Shown here one piece after another: positions 1 through 8,468 of a DNA stretch of 64,000 bases. The notes under the pieces are model-generated. The model did not search any database. It worked only from the letters and a program-made list of their open reading frames with translations, and was not told the DNA's origin. The DNA lies in assembly GCF_014654785.1 (NCBI RefSeq), contig NZ_BNBD01000012.1:62001-126000 (forward strand), given 5' to 3'. The stretch comes from Streptomyces mashuensis. Its GTDB lineage: Bacteria; Actinomycetota; Actinomycetes; Streptomycetales; Streptomycetaceae. The translations under genes were made by a program, and so were the position numbers. The first letter of the stretch is position 1. Each line of letters starts with the position of its first letter.

Positions 1-292
1 TGGCCACCGCGCGGAAGCCCGCCTCGGCGAGCGCCGTCATCTGGTGCCGCCACGTCCACCAGAACTGCGGGAAGCCGTGCAGGAGCAGCACCAGGGGGCC
101 CTGCCCCGTCTCGGCGATGTGGAACCGAGCCCCGTTGGCCGCCACCTCGCGGTGGGTCCACGGCCCCTCCGGGCGGACGACCGAGGCGGCCGTCGCCGGC
201 CCCTGGCCCGGCGCGGCCGGCGGGCCGGGTGGCGCGGGCCGGTCGGAGGAGCCGGGGGACGCGGGCGCTTCTGGGGTCTCGGGCACCGTCAT
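1..292 (-). CDS. alpha/beta hydrolase, N-terminal part
   Basis: The gene runs off the left edge, so only about 97 N-terminal residues are visible. After a Pro/Ala/Gly-rich leader of about 40 residues comes a typical alpha/beta-hydrolase opening, with the oxyanion-hole HGFP motif and an FWWTWRHQ stretch like those of epoxide hydrolases and haloalkane dehalogenases. The nucleophile elbow and the rest of the triad lie outside the window, so the substrate cannot be named. Its ATG overlaps the stop of the upstream holin-like gene (ATGA), so the two are probably translationally coupled. Confidence 0.8.
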   Translation of the reverse strand, partial: MTVPETPEAPASPGSSDRPAPPGPPAAPGQGPATAASVVRPEGPWTHREVAANGARFHIAETGQGPLVLLLHGFPQFWWTWRHQMTALAEAGFRAVA

Positions 293-747
293 ACGGACGA
301 GCGTGTCACAGATGCGTCCGCCGGACCCGCGGCAGCGGCGGATCGCGGGTGCGGCTTGACGGTGCCGAGCACGGCGGCCGTCTCGCGGGCGGACGCGATG
401 CTCCTCTCCGGCTTGCTGATCTTCTTGAACTTGGCCACGGCCAGCAGGCCCAGGGCCGCCGCCAGCAGCAGGAACGCGCCACCGGTGATCAGGAACGACC
501 AGGCCAGGCCCAGGCCCAGGTTGTGGATGCCGTAGGCCGCGGCGAAGCTCAGCACCGGCAGGGAGAACAGCGCCAGGACGCCCGCGGCGGCGATGGCGCC
601 GCCGCCGATGCCCACGCGGCGGGCGTCCTCGCGCAGCTCGGCCTTGGCCAGTGCGATCTCGTCGTGCACCAGCGCGGACAGCTCGGTGGTGGCCTGGGCC
701 ACCAGCTGGCCGAGGCTGCGGTTCGCGCCGTCGTCGGCTGCGCTCAT
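289..747 (-). CDS. phage-holin-like (actinobacterial holin superfamily) membrane protein
   Basis: This is a 152-residue protein of the actinobacterial 'phage holin family' (Phage_holin_3_6 type). It has a charged N-terminal helix of about 50 residues, two hydrophobic segments at about 50-75 and 85-110, and a basic tail. Such proteins are common chromosomal membrane proteins and need not be lytic. The ATG at 747 is chosen because GGGAG lies about 8 nt upstream; an in-frame ATG at 762 is the alternative. Its stop overlaps the start of the alpha/beta hydrolase. The leader carries a 13-bp direct repeat. Confidence 0.8.
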   Translation of the reverse strand: MSAADDGANRSLGQLVAQATTELSALVHDEIALAKAELREDARRVGIGGGAIAAAGVLALFSLPVLSFAAAYGIHNLGLGLAWSFLITGGAFLLLAAALGLLAVAKFKKISKPERSIASARETAAVLGTVKPHPRSAAAAGPADASVTRSSV

Positions 748-790
748 CGGCTGCTCCCTCATCGTCCTCATCGTCTTCGGCTTCTTCTTT

Positions 791-821
791 GCAGGTATGC
801 CCGTCACGGCAGGTATGCCCG
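791..821. repeat. two 13-bp direct repeats (18-bp period) in holin leader
   Basis: GCAGGTATGCCCG occurs at 791-803 and again, identical, at 809-821. The copies sit 44-74 bp upstream of the holin-like start. Tandem exact copies with an 18-bp period suggest a regulator-binding iteron pair. The core GTATGCCCG recurs upstream of the peptidase gene near 33 kb. Confidence 0.6.
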
Positions 822-851
822 CCAAGGACGTCGCGCGTAAAGACTCTCAGA

Positions 852-2249
852 TCATGCCCGGCCGTCGTCCTGGGTGGTGCGGCCCGCGGCCAGCTCGGCC
901 AGCCTGCGGTGCTCGGCGGCCCGGGCCTCGTACTTCGCGGCCATGCGCAGGTGGAACTCGGGGTTGTGCTCCTCGTAGATGTCGGGGATGCCGTCCTCGT
1001 CCTCGTCGCGCTCCTCGTCGGCGGTGAGCTTCTTGTACTTGTTGTCGCGCATTTTGAGGAGGGCGCCCGACACGACGGCGGCTGTCAGCGATCCGACGAG
1101 GACGGCGGCCTTCACCTCGCCGGCGAGCACGGCGTCGTCGCCGAAAGCCAGCTCGCCGATGAGGAGCGAGACGGTGAAGCCGATGCCGGCGAGGGCGGCC
1201 ACGGCGAGCACGTCGGGCCACTTCAGGTCGGGGTTGAGCTCGGCGCGGGTGAAGCGGGCCGCGGCCCAGGTGCCGCCGAAGACCCCGACGGCCTTGCCCA
1301 CCACCAGGCCGAGGACGACGCCGAGCGTCTCGGGCCGGGTGAACACGTCCGCGAGGGCGCCGCCGGTCACGGCCACACCGGCGGAGAAGAGCGCGAAGAG
1401 GGGGACGGCCAGGCCCGCCGACAGGGGGCGCACGAGGTGCTCGATGTGCTCGCCGGGGGAGTGCTCCTCGTCCTCATGGCGCGTGCAGCGCAGCATGAGC
1501 CCCATGGCGACGCCGGCGATGGTGGCGTGCACGCCGCTGTTGTACATGAGCGCCCAGTTGACGACGGCCAGCGGTACGTAGACGTACCAGCCGCGTACGC
1601 CCTTGCGCAGGAGCAGCCAGAAGACGGCGAGGCCGACGACGGCGAAGCCGAGCGCCGCGAAGTTCAGCTTCGAGGTGAAGAAGACGGCGATGATGAGGAT
1701 CGCGAAGAGGTCGTCGACGACGGCGAGGGTCAGCAGGAAGGCACGCAGGGCCGAGGGCAGGGCGGTGCCGATGACGGCGAGGACGGCGAGGGCGAAGGCG
1801 ATGTCCGTGGCGGTGGGGACGGCCCAGCCGCCCAGGGAGCCGCCGCCGGTGGTGGCGACCGCCGTGTAGACGAGGGCGGGCACGGCCATGCCGCACAGGG
1901 CGGCGACGACGGGCAGGATCGCGGCCTTGGGGTCGCGGAGTTCGCCGGCGACGAGTTCGCGTTTGAGCTCGATGCCGGCGACGAAGAAGAAGACCGCGAG
2001 CAGGCCGTCGGCCGCCCAGTGCTGCAGGCTGAGGTCCAGGCCGAGCGCGGCGGGGCCGAGGTGGAAGGAGCGCACCGTCTCGTAGCTGCCGTGCAGCGGG
2101 GTGTTCGCCCAGATCAGCGCGGTGACGGCGGCGACGAGCAGCAGGACGCCGCCGGTGGTCTCGGTGCGCAGCGCGTCCGCGAGGTAGTTCCGTTCGGGCA
2201 GGGGCAGCCTGCCGAGGAAGACGGAACGGCGGTTCTGGGGCGCGGCCAC
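852..2249 (-). CDS. nhaA: Na+/H+ antiporter NhaA
   Basis: This is a 465-residue integral membrane antiporter that exchanges internal Na+ for protons and supports pH and salt homeostasis. The NhaA family features are clear: GIELKRE after the second helix, TDIAFA, and the paired aspartates in VVDDLFAI at about 180. The C-terminus adds an Asp/Glu-rich hydrophilic tail of about 70 residues (DEERDEDEDG) that could act in the cytosol. GTG at 2249 is preferred because AGGAGG lies 9 nt upstream; an in-frame ATG 13 codons earlier has no such site. It is transcribed alone, downstream of acsA and separated from it by a strong terminator. Confidence 0.93.
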   Translation of the reverse strand: MAAPQNRRSVFLGRLPLPERNYLADALRTETTGGVLLLVAAVTALIWANTPLHGSYETVRSFHLGPAALGLDLSLQHWAADGLLAVFFFVAGIELKRELVAGELRDPKAAILPVVAALCGMAVPALVYTAVATTGGGSLGGWAVPTATDIAFALAVLAVIGTALPSALRAFLLTLAVVDDLFAILIIAVFFTSKLNFAALGFAVVGLAVFWLLLRKGVRGWYVYVPLAVVNWALMYNSGVHATIAGVAMGLMLRCTRHEDEEHSPGEHIEHLVRPLSAGLAVPLFALFSAGVAVTGGALADVFTRPETLGVVLGLVVGKAVGVFGGTWAAARFTRAELNPDLKWPDVLAVAALAGIGFTVSLLIGELAFGDDAVLAGEVKAAVLVGSLTAAVVSGALLKMRDNKYKKLTADEERDEDEDGIPDIYEEHNPEFHLRMAAKYEARAAEHRRLAELAAGRTTQDDGRA

Positions 2250-2284
2250 GGTGATGGACCTCCTGGCGTCGGCAGCTGACTGGA

Positions 2285-2304
2285 ACACACGCGTAGGCGT
2301 GTGT
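2285..2304. promoter_or_regulatory. hairpin in nhaA leader
   Basis: ACACACGC and GCGTGTGT form a perfect 8-bp stem with the loop GTAG, 36-55 nt upstream of the nhaA start. Further upstream are TGTCGC/GCGACA arms (2342-2362) and AGGTA/TACCT arms (2362-2373). The roles are unknown; they could be an operator or an RNA leader structure. Confidence 0.4.
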
Positions 2305-2387
2305 GAGTGCCGACCAGACTTCCCGGCGCGCCCTTGATTCTTGTCGCGATTTTGATGCGACAGGTACTTACCTTAACCGGAAAGAGT

Positions 2388-2420
2388 GAAGGGCGCCCGG
2401 CGGGAAGCCGGGCGCCCTTC
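2388..2420 (-). terminator. acsA terminator
   Basis: GAAGGGCGCCCGGC and GCCGGGCGCCCTTC make a perfect 14-bp stem around a 5-nt loop. It lies about 90 bp past the acsA stop and before nhaA. On the minus strand a short T-rich stretch follows. It separates the two same-strand genes. Confidence 0.85.
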
Positions 2421-2510
2421 ATGGCGGCACGTGGCGGAGCGGGCCGGTGGAGGGCCGGTGACCTGGTCCTTCCTGGTCCGGCCCGGCCGTCGGCCCGTGA
2501 TGGTGTCCTG

Positions 2511-4484
2511 TCAGTCCTCGGAGGGGGCGGCCGGGAGCTTGGCCTGGATGAGGTCCATGACCGAGGCGTCGGTGAGGGTGGTGACATCGCCCAGGGCCCG
2601 GTTTTCGGCCACGTCGCGCAGCAGCCGCCGCATGATCTTGCCGGAGCGGGTCTTGGGCAGCTCGGAGACGGGCAGGATGCGCTTGGGCTTGGCGATCGGG
2701 CCGAGCTGCTTGGCGACGTGGGCGCGCAGCTCCTCGACGAGGCCCGCCTCGTCGGCGCCCTGCTCCTGGCCGCCGCGCAGGATGACGAAGGCGCAGATGG
2801 CCTGGGTGGTCTGCGGGTCCTTCGCGCCCACGACGGCCGCCTCGGCGACCTTGGGGTGCGAGACGAGCGCCGACTCGACCTCGGTGGTGGAGATGTTGTG
2901 GCCGGAGACGAGCATGACGTCGTCGACGCGGCCGAGCAGCCAGATGTCGCCGTCCTCGTCCTTCTTCGCGCCGTCACCGGCGAAGTAGCGGCCGGCGAAG
3001 CGGGACCAGTACGTGTCGCGGTAGCGCTGGTCGTCGCCCCAGATGGTGCGCAGCATGGACGGCCACGGCTCGGTGAGCACCAGGTAGCCGCCGGCGCCGT
3101 CGGGCACCTCGTTGCCCTCGTCGTCGACGACGGTGGCCGCGATGCCGGGCAGCGGGACCTGGGCCGAGCCGGGCTTGGCCTCGGTGACGCCGGGCAGCGG
3201 GCTGATCATGATGCTGCCGGTCTCGGTCTGCCACCAGGTGTCGACCACGGGCGTGGCGTCGGCGCCGATGTGCTTGCGGTACCAGACCCACGCCTCGGGG
3301 TTGATGGGTTCGCCGACGGAGCCGAGGACGCGCAGGCTGGACAGGTCGAACTTGGCCGGGATGTCGTCGCCCCACTTCATGGCGGCGCGGATGGCGGTGG
3401 GCGCGGTGTAGAGGATCGTCACGCCGTACTTCTGGACGATCTCCCACCAGCGGCCCTGGTGCGGGGTGTCGGGGGTGCCCTCGTAGAGCACCTCGGTCGC
3501 GCCGTTGCTGAGCGGCCCGTAGACGATGTACGAGTGGCCGGTGACCCAGCCGACGTCGGCGGTGCACCAGAAGACGTCGGACTCGGGCTTGAGGTCGAAG
3601 ACGGCGTGGTGGGTGTACGACGTCTGGGTCAGGTAGCCACCGGTGGTGTGCAGGATGCCCTTGGGCTTCCCGGTGGTGCCCGAGGTGTACAGGATGAACA
3701 GCGGGTGCTCGGCGTCGAACGCCTGGGGCGTGTGCTGCTCGGGCTGGCGGTCGACGAGGTCGTGCCACCACACGTCGCGGCCCTCGGTCCAGGCGAGGTC
3801 CTCCTGGCCGGTGCGGCGGACGACGAGGACGCTGCGGACGTTCTCGGTGCCGGGGCGGGTGAGGGCCTCGTCCACGGCGGGCTTGAGCGGGGAGGGCTTG
3901 CCGCGGCGGTAGCCGCCGTCGGCGGTGATCACGACGCGGGCGTCGGCGTCGTGGATGCGGGTGGCGAGGGCGTCGGCGGAGAAGCCGCCGAACACCACCG
4001 AGTGCGGGGCGCCGATGCGCGCGCAGGCGAGCATCGAGACGACCGCCTCGGGGATCATCGGCAGGTAGATGGCGACCCGGTCGCCCGCCTGCACGCCCAG
4101 CTCGGTGAGGGCGTGCGCGGCCTTGGAGACCTCGCGCTGGAGGTCGGCGTAGGTCAGGGACCGGGTGTCGCCCGGCTCGCCCTCGAAGTGCAGGGCCACC
4201 CGGTCGCCATGGCCGTTCTCCACGTGGCGGTCGACGCAGTTGTACGCCACGTTGAGCCGGCCGTCGGCGAACCACTTGGCGAACGGCGGGTCGGACCAGT
4301 CCAGGACCTGGGTGGGCTCGGTCTCCCACGACAGCCGGCGGGCCTGGGTGGCCCAGAAGCCCAGCCGGTCGGCCCGCGCCTGCTCGTACGCCTCTGCCGT
4401 GACGTTGGCCTCGGCGGCCAGAGCGGCGGGCGGTGCGAAGCGGCGCTCCTCCTTCAAGAGGCTGGCCAGGCTTTCGTTGCTCAC
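2511..4484 (-). CDS. acsA: acetyl-CoA synthetase
   Basis: This 657-residue cytosolic enzyme makes acetyl-CoA from acetate, ATP and CoA through an acetyl-adenylate. The length and motifs match bacterial Acs: the P-loop-like TSGTTGKPKG at about 263-272, TWWQTETGSI, the hinge region around GRVDDV, and PKTRSGKIMRR near the C-terminus. The Lys of that last motif (about residue 617) is the site that Pat-type acetyltransferases modify in other bacteria. ATG at 4484 is preceded by GGGAGATGTCGTG. It is monocistronic, with a terminator behind it and a long promoter region in front that holds a dre-like element. Confidence 0.96.
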   Translation of the reverse strand: MSNESLASLLKEERRFAPPAALAAEANVTAEAYEQARADRLGFWATQARRLSWETEPTQVLDWSDPPFAKWFADGRLNVAYNCVDRHVENGHGDRVALHFEGEPGDTRSLTYADLQREVSKAAHALTELGVQAGDRVAIYLPMIPEAVVSMLACARIGAPHSVVFGGFSADALATRIHDADARVVITADGGYRRGKPSPLKPAVDEALTRPGTENVRSVLVVRRTGQEDLAWTEGRDVWWHDLVDRQPEQHTPQAFDAEHPLFILYTSGTTGKPKGILHTTGGYLTQTSYTHHAVFDLKPESDVFWCTADVGWVTGHSYIVYGPLSNGATEVLYEGTPDTPHQGRWWEIVQKYGVTILYTAPTAIRAAMKWGDDIPAKFDLSSLRVLGSVGEPINPEAWVWYRKHIGADATPVVDTWWQTETGSIMISPLPGVTEAKPGSAQVPLPGIAATVVDDEGNEVPDGAGGYLVLTEPWPSMLRTIWGDDQRYRDTYWSRFAGRYFAGDGAKKDEDGDIWLLGRVDDVMLVSGHNISTTEVESALVSHPKVAEAAVVGAKDPQTTQAICAFVILRGGQEQGADEAGLVEELRAHVAKQLGPIAKPKRILPVSELPKTRSGKIMRRLLRDVAENRALGDVTTLTDASVMDLIQAKLPAAPSED

Positions 4485-4544
4485 GACATCTCCCTTTCCC
4501 AGGGGGCCCGTTGCGTCCCGGCCCTAGCTCATCAGCCCGGAGTG

Positions 4545-4595
4545 CGCCCTGACAAGGGGTGTCGGCCAATTCTGGTTTAGACCTGTGTCAGGGCG
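4545..4595. promoter_or_regulatory. acsA upstream region: dre-like site inside a 10-bp inverted repeat
   Basis: TCTGGTTTAGACCTGT at 4571-4586 matches the DasR box as remembered, ACTGGTCTAGACCAGT, at 13 of 16 positions. It lies about 87 bp upstream of the acsA start. It sits within a perfect inverted repeat, CGCCCTGACA (4545-4554) and TGTCAGGGCG (4586-4595). The rest of the gap between acsA and the carbonic anhydrase gene (4485-4696) shows no gene. Confidence 0.45.
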
Positions 4596-4696
4596 GCTGC
4601 CGCGGAGGTCGTCCGAGGTCAGAGGGGGTGGTGCGGTGCACCGTGTGCGCGGGGCGTACGGGTGTGCGGGCGCCGCGCGGCGCGTACGGGGCCGGG

Positions 4697-5851
4697 TCAG
4701 GCGGCATGGAGCACCCCCGGCCGGACGGCGGTGAACGTACGGGAGCGGCGGTCGAGGACGTACGCCTGGGCCTCGCCCACGTGGAAGTACATGCCCTGGA
4801 GCTGGAGGGCCCCCTCGGCCACCCGCCGGGCGACACAGGCGTGGGCCATCAGGTGGTCCAGCTGCTGCATGACGTTGACGAGCGCCAGCCGCTCGGCGTC
4901 GTCGGCGACCGGCCGCTCGGCGAGCGCGACCTCGCCGCGGCCGAGGTGGCCGATGCGCTGCATCCGGGCGAGGCTGGGGCGGCCGTGGCGGAGCCAGCGG
5001 GAGAGGGGGGTCTGGTCGGCGGGGGCGAGGCCGTGGCCGGCGGGGGAGGCGGCCATCTCCAGCAGGGCCTGCATGGCGCCGCAGCCGGAGTGGCCGCACA
5101 CGGTGATGCTGCCGACCTTCAGCACCTCGACGGCGTACTCCACGGCGGCGGCCACGGAGTCGCAGCCGGTGCCGCTGCCGGGCGGCGGCATCAGGTTGCC
5201 CACGTTGCGCACGGTGAACAGGTCGCCGGGGCCACTGCTGGTGATCATGCTGGTGACGAGGCGGGAGTCGGCGCAGGTGAGGAAGAGCTGCCCGGGGCGC
5301 TGCCCCTCGCGGGCGAGCCGGGCCAGTTCCTCGCGGACCAGGGGCGCCGTCTCGCGCTGGAACGCGATGACGCCGCCGAGCAGCTGGGCCGGCGCGTCGG
5401 GTGCCTCGTCGGGGCCGGCGGCGGACTGCTGCCGGACGCAGTGGTGGTGCCGCCAGGGCGTCCACGGCCGGCAGTCGCTCCTGGTGTGGACGGTCGCGCC
5501 CGGCCGCGCGGCGCCGCGGCGGAGGCGGAGCGGACGGCGGTCCGCGGCCGGCAGGGCGTTGCCCGCGCGGCGCAGCACCCCGTACGCCGTGGCCCGGACG
5601 ACGGCCGACCCGCCGGTCAGGCCGGCGGCGACCCCGACGGCGAACGCGGTGCCGAACGCCTCCCGCAGCGACGCGCCCGCAGTGAGGGCGATGCCCAGGG
5701 CGAGCGGCACGGTGAAGAGGAAGAGCAGGGCCGAGGCGGACGGGTCCAGTCTCAGGGCCCGCAGGGCGCGGCGGCGTGGCGGCCGCGCGGTGCTGCCCTG
5801 CGGGGCGGTGTCCTGCGGGGTGAGGGGGGCCGGGGTCGGCTGAGCGGGCAT
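4697..5851 (-). CDS. beta-carbonic anhydrase with a SulP-transporter remnant
   Basis: This is a 384-residue protein. The C-terminal half is a beta-class carbonic anhydrase, interconverting CO2 and bicarbonate, with zinc motifs CADSR (about 194) and GHSGCGAM (about 252) plus the GDLFTVRNVGN signature. The N-terminal part, about residues 30-95, holds two hydrophobic segments (SALLFLFTVPLALGIALTAG and a GGS-ending helix) that read like the first two helices of a SulP anion transporter. Streptomyces often encode full SulP-carbonic anhydrase fusions about twice this size, so most of the transporter appears to be missing. The linker, about 95-160, is basic and unlike either family. The start is uncertain; ATG 5851 has only a weak GGGA. 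Confidence 0.85.
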   Translation of the reverse strand: MPAQPTPAPLTPQDTAPQGSTARPPRRRALRALRLDPSASALLFLFTVPLALGIALTAGASLREAFGTAFAVGVAAGLTGGSAVVRATAYGVLRRAGNALPAADRRPLRLRRGAARPGATVHTRSDCRPWTPWRHHHCVRQQSAAGPDEAPDAPAQLLGGVIAFQRETAPLVREELARLAREGQRPGQLFLTCADSRLVTSMITSSGPGDLFTVRNVGNLMPPPGSGTGCDSVAAAVEYAVEVLKVGSITVCGHSGCGAMQALLEMAASPAGHGLAPADQTPLSRWLRHGRPSLARMQRIGHLGRGEVALAERPVADDAERLALVNVMQQLDHLMAHACVARRVAEGALQLQGMYFHVGEAQAYVLDRRSRTFTAVRPGVLHAA

Positions 5852-6155
5852 GGTCGTTCCCGTCTTCGTGGGGGCGGCCGGGACCGCAGGGGAAGGCGGA
5901 CGTGGGTACGGCGGCGCGGACGGCGGTGTGGGGCGCGCAGATGCGCCCATCGTCAACGCTGAGTAATGGAATCGTAATGCTGGGTAAAGGTCTTTTGAAG
6001 GGTCCGCGGGGATCGTTCGCTCGAAGCGGTGAAAAGTATGTTTTTCCGCCTGTCCTGCACGGGGCATGCCAGGCCCGCGTGCCACGGTGGCCGTGGCCCG
6101 GCGCCCGGCGGCCCGGACGCCGGCCGGCTCCAGCGGCTGAGCACGGAAGAGCGAG
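5852..6155. other. divergent intergenic region, no gene
   Basis: This 304-bp gap separates the carbonic anhydrase gene (leftward) from the lipoprotein gene (rightward). The centre (about 5955-6050) is noticeably richer in A/T than its surroundings and is the likely site of both promoters. No convincing consensus hexamers, repeats or terminator were found. Confidence 0.5.
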
Positions 6156-7487
6156 GTGGCTGCGGTGGCGGTGGCTGCGACATGGAGGATCGCGCTGGGC
6201 GGGCTGACGGCCCTGGCCCTGACGACCGGCGCGACGGGCTGTGCGGGCGACGCGGCGCAGGGCGGCCGGGCGGGAGAGGCCGCCGACCCCAACGCCCGGC
6301 GCCCCGTACGGCTCATCGGCGACGGCTCCACCGCCGACACGGGCCCGCAGCCGCTCCAGCCGCGGCCCCGCAGGCTCGCCCCCGGCGAACGGCCGCCGCA
6401 GTTCGTCGTCTTCTCCTGGGACGGCGCGGGCGAGGACGGCCAGAAGCTGTTCTCCCACTTCCGCGAGGTCGGCAGGAAGTACCACGCGACCATGACCTAC
6501 TTCCTCAGCGGCGTCTACCTCCTCCCTGACACCAAACGGCACCTCTACCACCCGCCCCGGCACCCCGCCGGCTCCTCGGACATCGGCTTCAACGACGTCG
6601 GGGGCGTCCGTGCCACCGCGGCCCAGGCCGGCGCCGCCTGGCTGGAGGGCAACGAGATCGGCACCCATTTCAACGGCCACTTCTGCGGCCGCGACCGCGG
6701 TGTGGGCACCTGGTCCGCCGAGGAGTGGAAGAGCGAGATCCGCCAGGCGGTCTCCTTCGTGCAGCACTGGAAGACCAACAGCGGGCTGAAGAACGAGCCG
6801 CCCCTGCCCTTCGACTACGCCAAGGAGCTCGTCGGCGGCCGCGCTCCCTGCCTGCTGGGCCAGCGCAATCTCGTCACGGCCGCCAAGGACATGGGCTTCC
6901 GCTACGACGCCAGCTCGGCCGGGGGACGGCAGGTCTGGCCCCGCCGGCTGAAGGGGCTCTGGGACTTCCCCCTCCAGGACGTACCCGTCCCCGGCCGCCA
7001 CGGCGAGATGCTCTCCATGGACTACAACTTCCTGGCCAACCAGTCCGGTTCCCCGCGCGGCACCCGAGGTTCACGGAGCGAGGTGTGGGGATTCCGGGGG
7101 CGCCAGATGCGCGACGCGCTCCTGGCCGGCTTCGACCGCGCCTATGAGGGCAACCGTGCGCCGCTGTTCATCGGCGACCACTTCGAGTCGTGGAACGGCG
7201 GCGCGTACATGCGCGCGGTCGAAAGCGTCATCAGGACCGTGTGCACCAAGCCGGACGTGCGCTGCGTGTCGTTCAAACAGCTGGCCGACTGGCTCGACGC
7301 CCAGGACCCCCAGGTCCTCGCCGCGCTGCGCGAGCTGGAGGTCGGCAGGACGCCGCCCGGCGGCTGGGCCACGCTCAGACGGGCTGTGGGGCGGCCAGCA
7401 GGTGCTCGTCCAGGACGAAGGAGGGGTCGACCTGCGCGGCCAGATCGGCGCCGGTCTTCGCGTTCCCCCAGCTCTCCGCGTTCTTGA
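6156..7487 (+). CDS. NodB-like polysaccharide deacetylase lipoprotein
   Basis: This is a 443-residue predicted lipoprotein. It has a hydrophobic signal followed by a lipobox ending at Cys29 (ALTTGATGC). The catalytic region resembles the NodB fold: FSWDGAG (about 88) gives the metal-binding Asp region, and EIGTHFNGH gives the His-x3-His motif. It probably deacetylates a cell-envelope polysaccharide; the substrate is unknown. GTG 6156 follows GGAAGA. The last 37 or so codons run antisense through the 3' end of the neighbouring ATPase gene and become Arg/Ser-rich, so the true family end is probably near GGWATL and the tail is an extension. Confidence 0.78.
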   Translation: MAAVAVAATWRIALGGLTALALTTGATGCAGDAAQGGRAGEAADPNARRPVRLIGDGSTADTGPQPLQPRPRRLAPGERPPQFVVFSWDGAGEDGQKLFSHFREVGRKYHATMTYFLSGVYLLPDTKRHLYHPPRHPAGSSDIGFNDVGGVRATAAQAGAAWLEGNEIGTHFNGHFCGRDRGVGTWSAEEWKSEIRQAVSFVQHWKTNSGLKNEPPLPFDYAKELVGGRAPCLLGQRNLVTAAKDMGFRYDASSAGGRQVWPRRLKGLWDFPLQDVPVPGRHGEMLSMDYNFLANQSGSPRGTRGSRSEVWGFRGRQMRDALLAGFDRAYEGNRAPLFIGDHFESWNGGAYMRAVESVIRTVCTKPDVRCVSFKQLADWLDAQDPQVLAALRELEVGRTPPGGWATLRRAVGRPAGARPGRRRGRPARPDRRRSSRSPSSPRS

Positions 7488-8367
7488 GGTGGAAGTGCAC
7501 CATCTGGCGGGTGTACCGCCGCCAGTCCCGCCGCTCGTACGACGCGTCCGCCGCCCCGCGCAGTGTCTCCAGCGCCCGGCGGTTGGCCTCCTCCAGCAGC
7601 TCGAACCGCGGCGGGCGCCCCTTCTCCATGGCGCGCACCCAGTCCGAGTGCCCGAACGTGACCAGCAGGTCCTCACCCACCTCGGCACGCAGGAAGTCCA
7701 GGTCGTCGTCGCCCTGCACCTTGTTGCCCACCACCTTCAGCGCGACGCCGAAGTCCCGCGCGTACTCCTTGTACTGGCGGTAGACGGAGACGCCCTTGCG
7801 GGTGGGCTCGGCCACCAGGAACGTCATGTCGAAGCGGGTGAACATGCCGGAGGCGAAGGAGTCGCTGCCGGCCGTCATGTCGACCACCACGTACTCGCCC
7901 GGCCCGTCGACGAGGTGGTTCAGGCACAGCTCCACCGCGCCCACCTTCGAGTGGTAGCAGGCCACGCCGAGGTCGGCATCGGTGAACGGGCCGGTGACCA
8001 TCAGCCGGACCGAGGCGTCGTCGTCCAGCCGCACCGGGCGGGCGCACGCCTCGTAGACCGGGTTGTCCTCGACGACGCGCAGCAGGCGTGAACCCTGCCC
8101 GGGCGGCGTCGTCTTGATCATGGTCTCCGCGGCCGGGATACGGGGGTTGGCGCCCCGCAAGTACTCCTTGATCAGCGGCAGTCGCGCACCCATCGCGGGC
8201 AGGGCGGCGCTCTCCGCCTCGTCGAGCCCCAGCGCCGCGCCCAGGTGCTGGTTGATGTCCGCGTCCACGGCCAGGACGGGGGTCCGGCCGGCGGCGAGGT
8301 GGCGGATGAACAGAGAGGACAGCGTGGTCTTGCCGCTGCCGCCCTTCCCCACGAAAGCGATCTTCAT
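7375..8367 (-). CDS. CooC/MinD-like P-loop ATPase
   Basis: This is a 330-residue SIMIBI-class ATPase. The deviant Walker A (GKGGSGKTT) is at residues 7-15, with AVDADINQHLG (about 36-46) and VVVDMTAGSD as the switch and Walker B regions. The closest named group by motif is CooC-type nickel-insertion ATPases and related MinD/ParA proteins, but no CO dehydrogenase lies nearby, so its client is unknown. ATG 8367 is used; an in-frame GTG lies three codons upstream and the ribosome site is weak. It is convergent with, and overlapped by, the deacetylase gene, and divergent from the Fic-like gene. Confidence 0.78.
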   Translation of the reverse strand: MKIAFVGKGGSGKTTLSSLFIRHLAAGRTPVLAVDADINQHLGAALGLDEAESAALPAMGARLPLIKEYLRGANPRIPAAETMIKTTPPGQGSRLLRVVEDNPVYEACARPVRLDDDASVRLMVTGPFTDADLGVACYHSKVGAVELCLNHLVDGPGEYVVVDMTAGSDSFASGMFTRFDMTFLVAEPTRKGVSVYRQYKEYARDFGVALKVVGNKVQGDDDLDFLRAEVGEDLLVTFGHSDWVRAMEKGRPPRFELLEEANRRALETLRGAADASYERRDWRRYTRQMVHFHLKNAESWGNAKTGADLAAQVDPSFVLDEHLLAAPQPV

Positions 8368-8468
8368 ATTCACCAAGAGTAGGTGTCAGGGTGCGCTGAG
8401 TGAGAGACGTGAGTGAAGAGAACCACTCTTTCGAGGGGTGTTAACTCCGGATGCGTAGGGTCGTGCCC

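Noticed and set aside
2250..2387. Sodium-type riboswitch before nhaA
   Set aside because: Only simple hairpins are visible; the conserved core of known classes could not be recognised.
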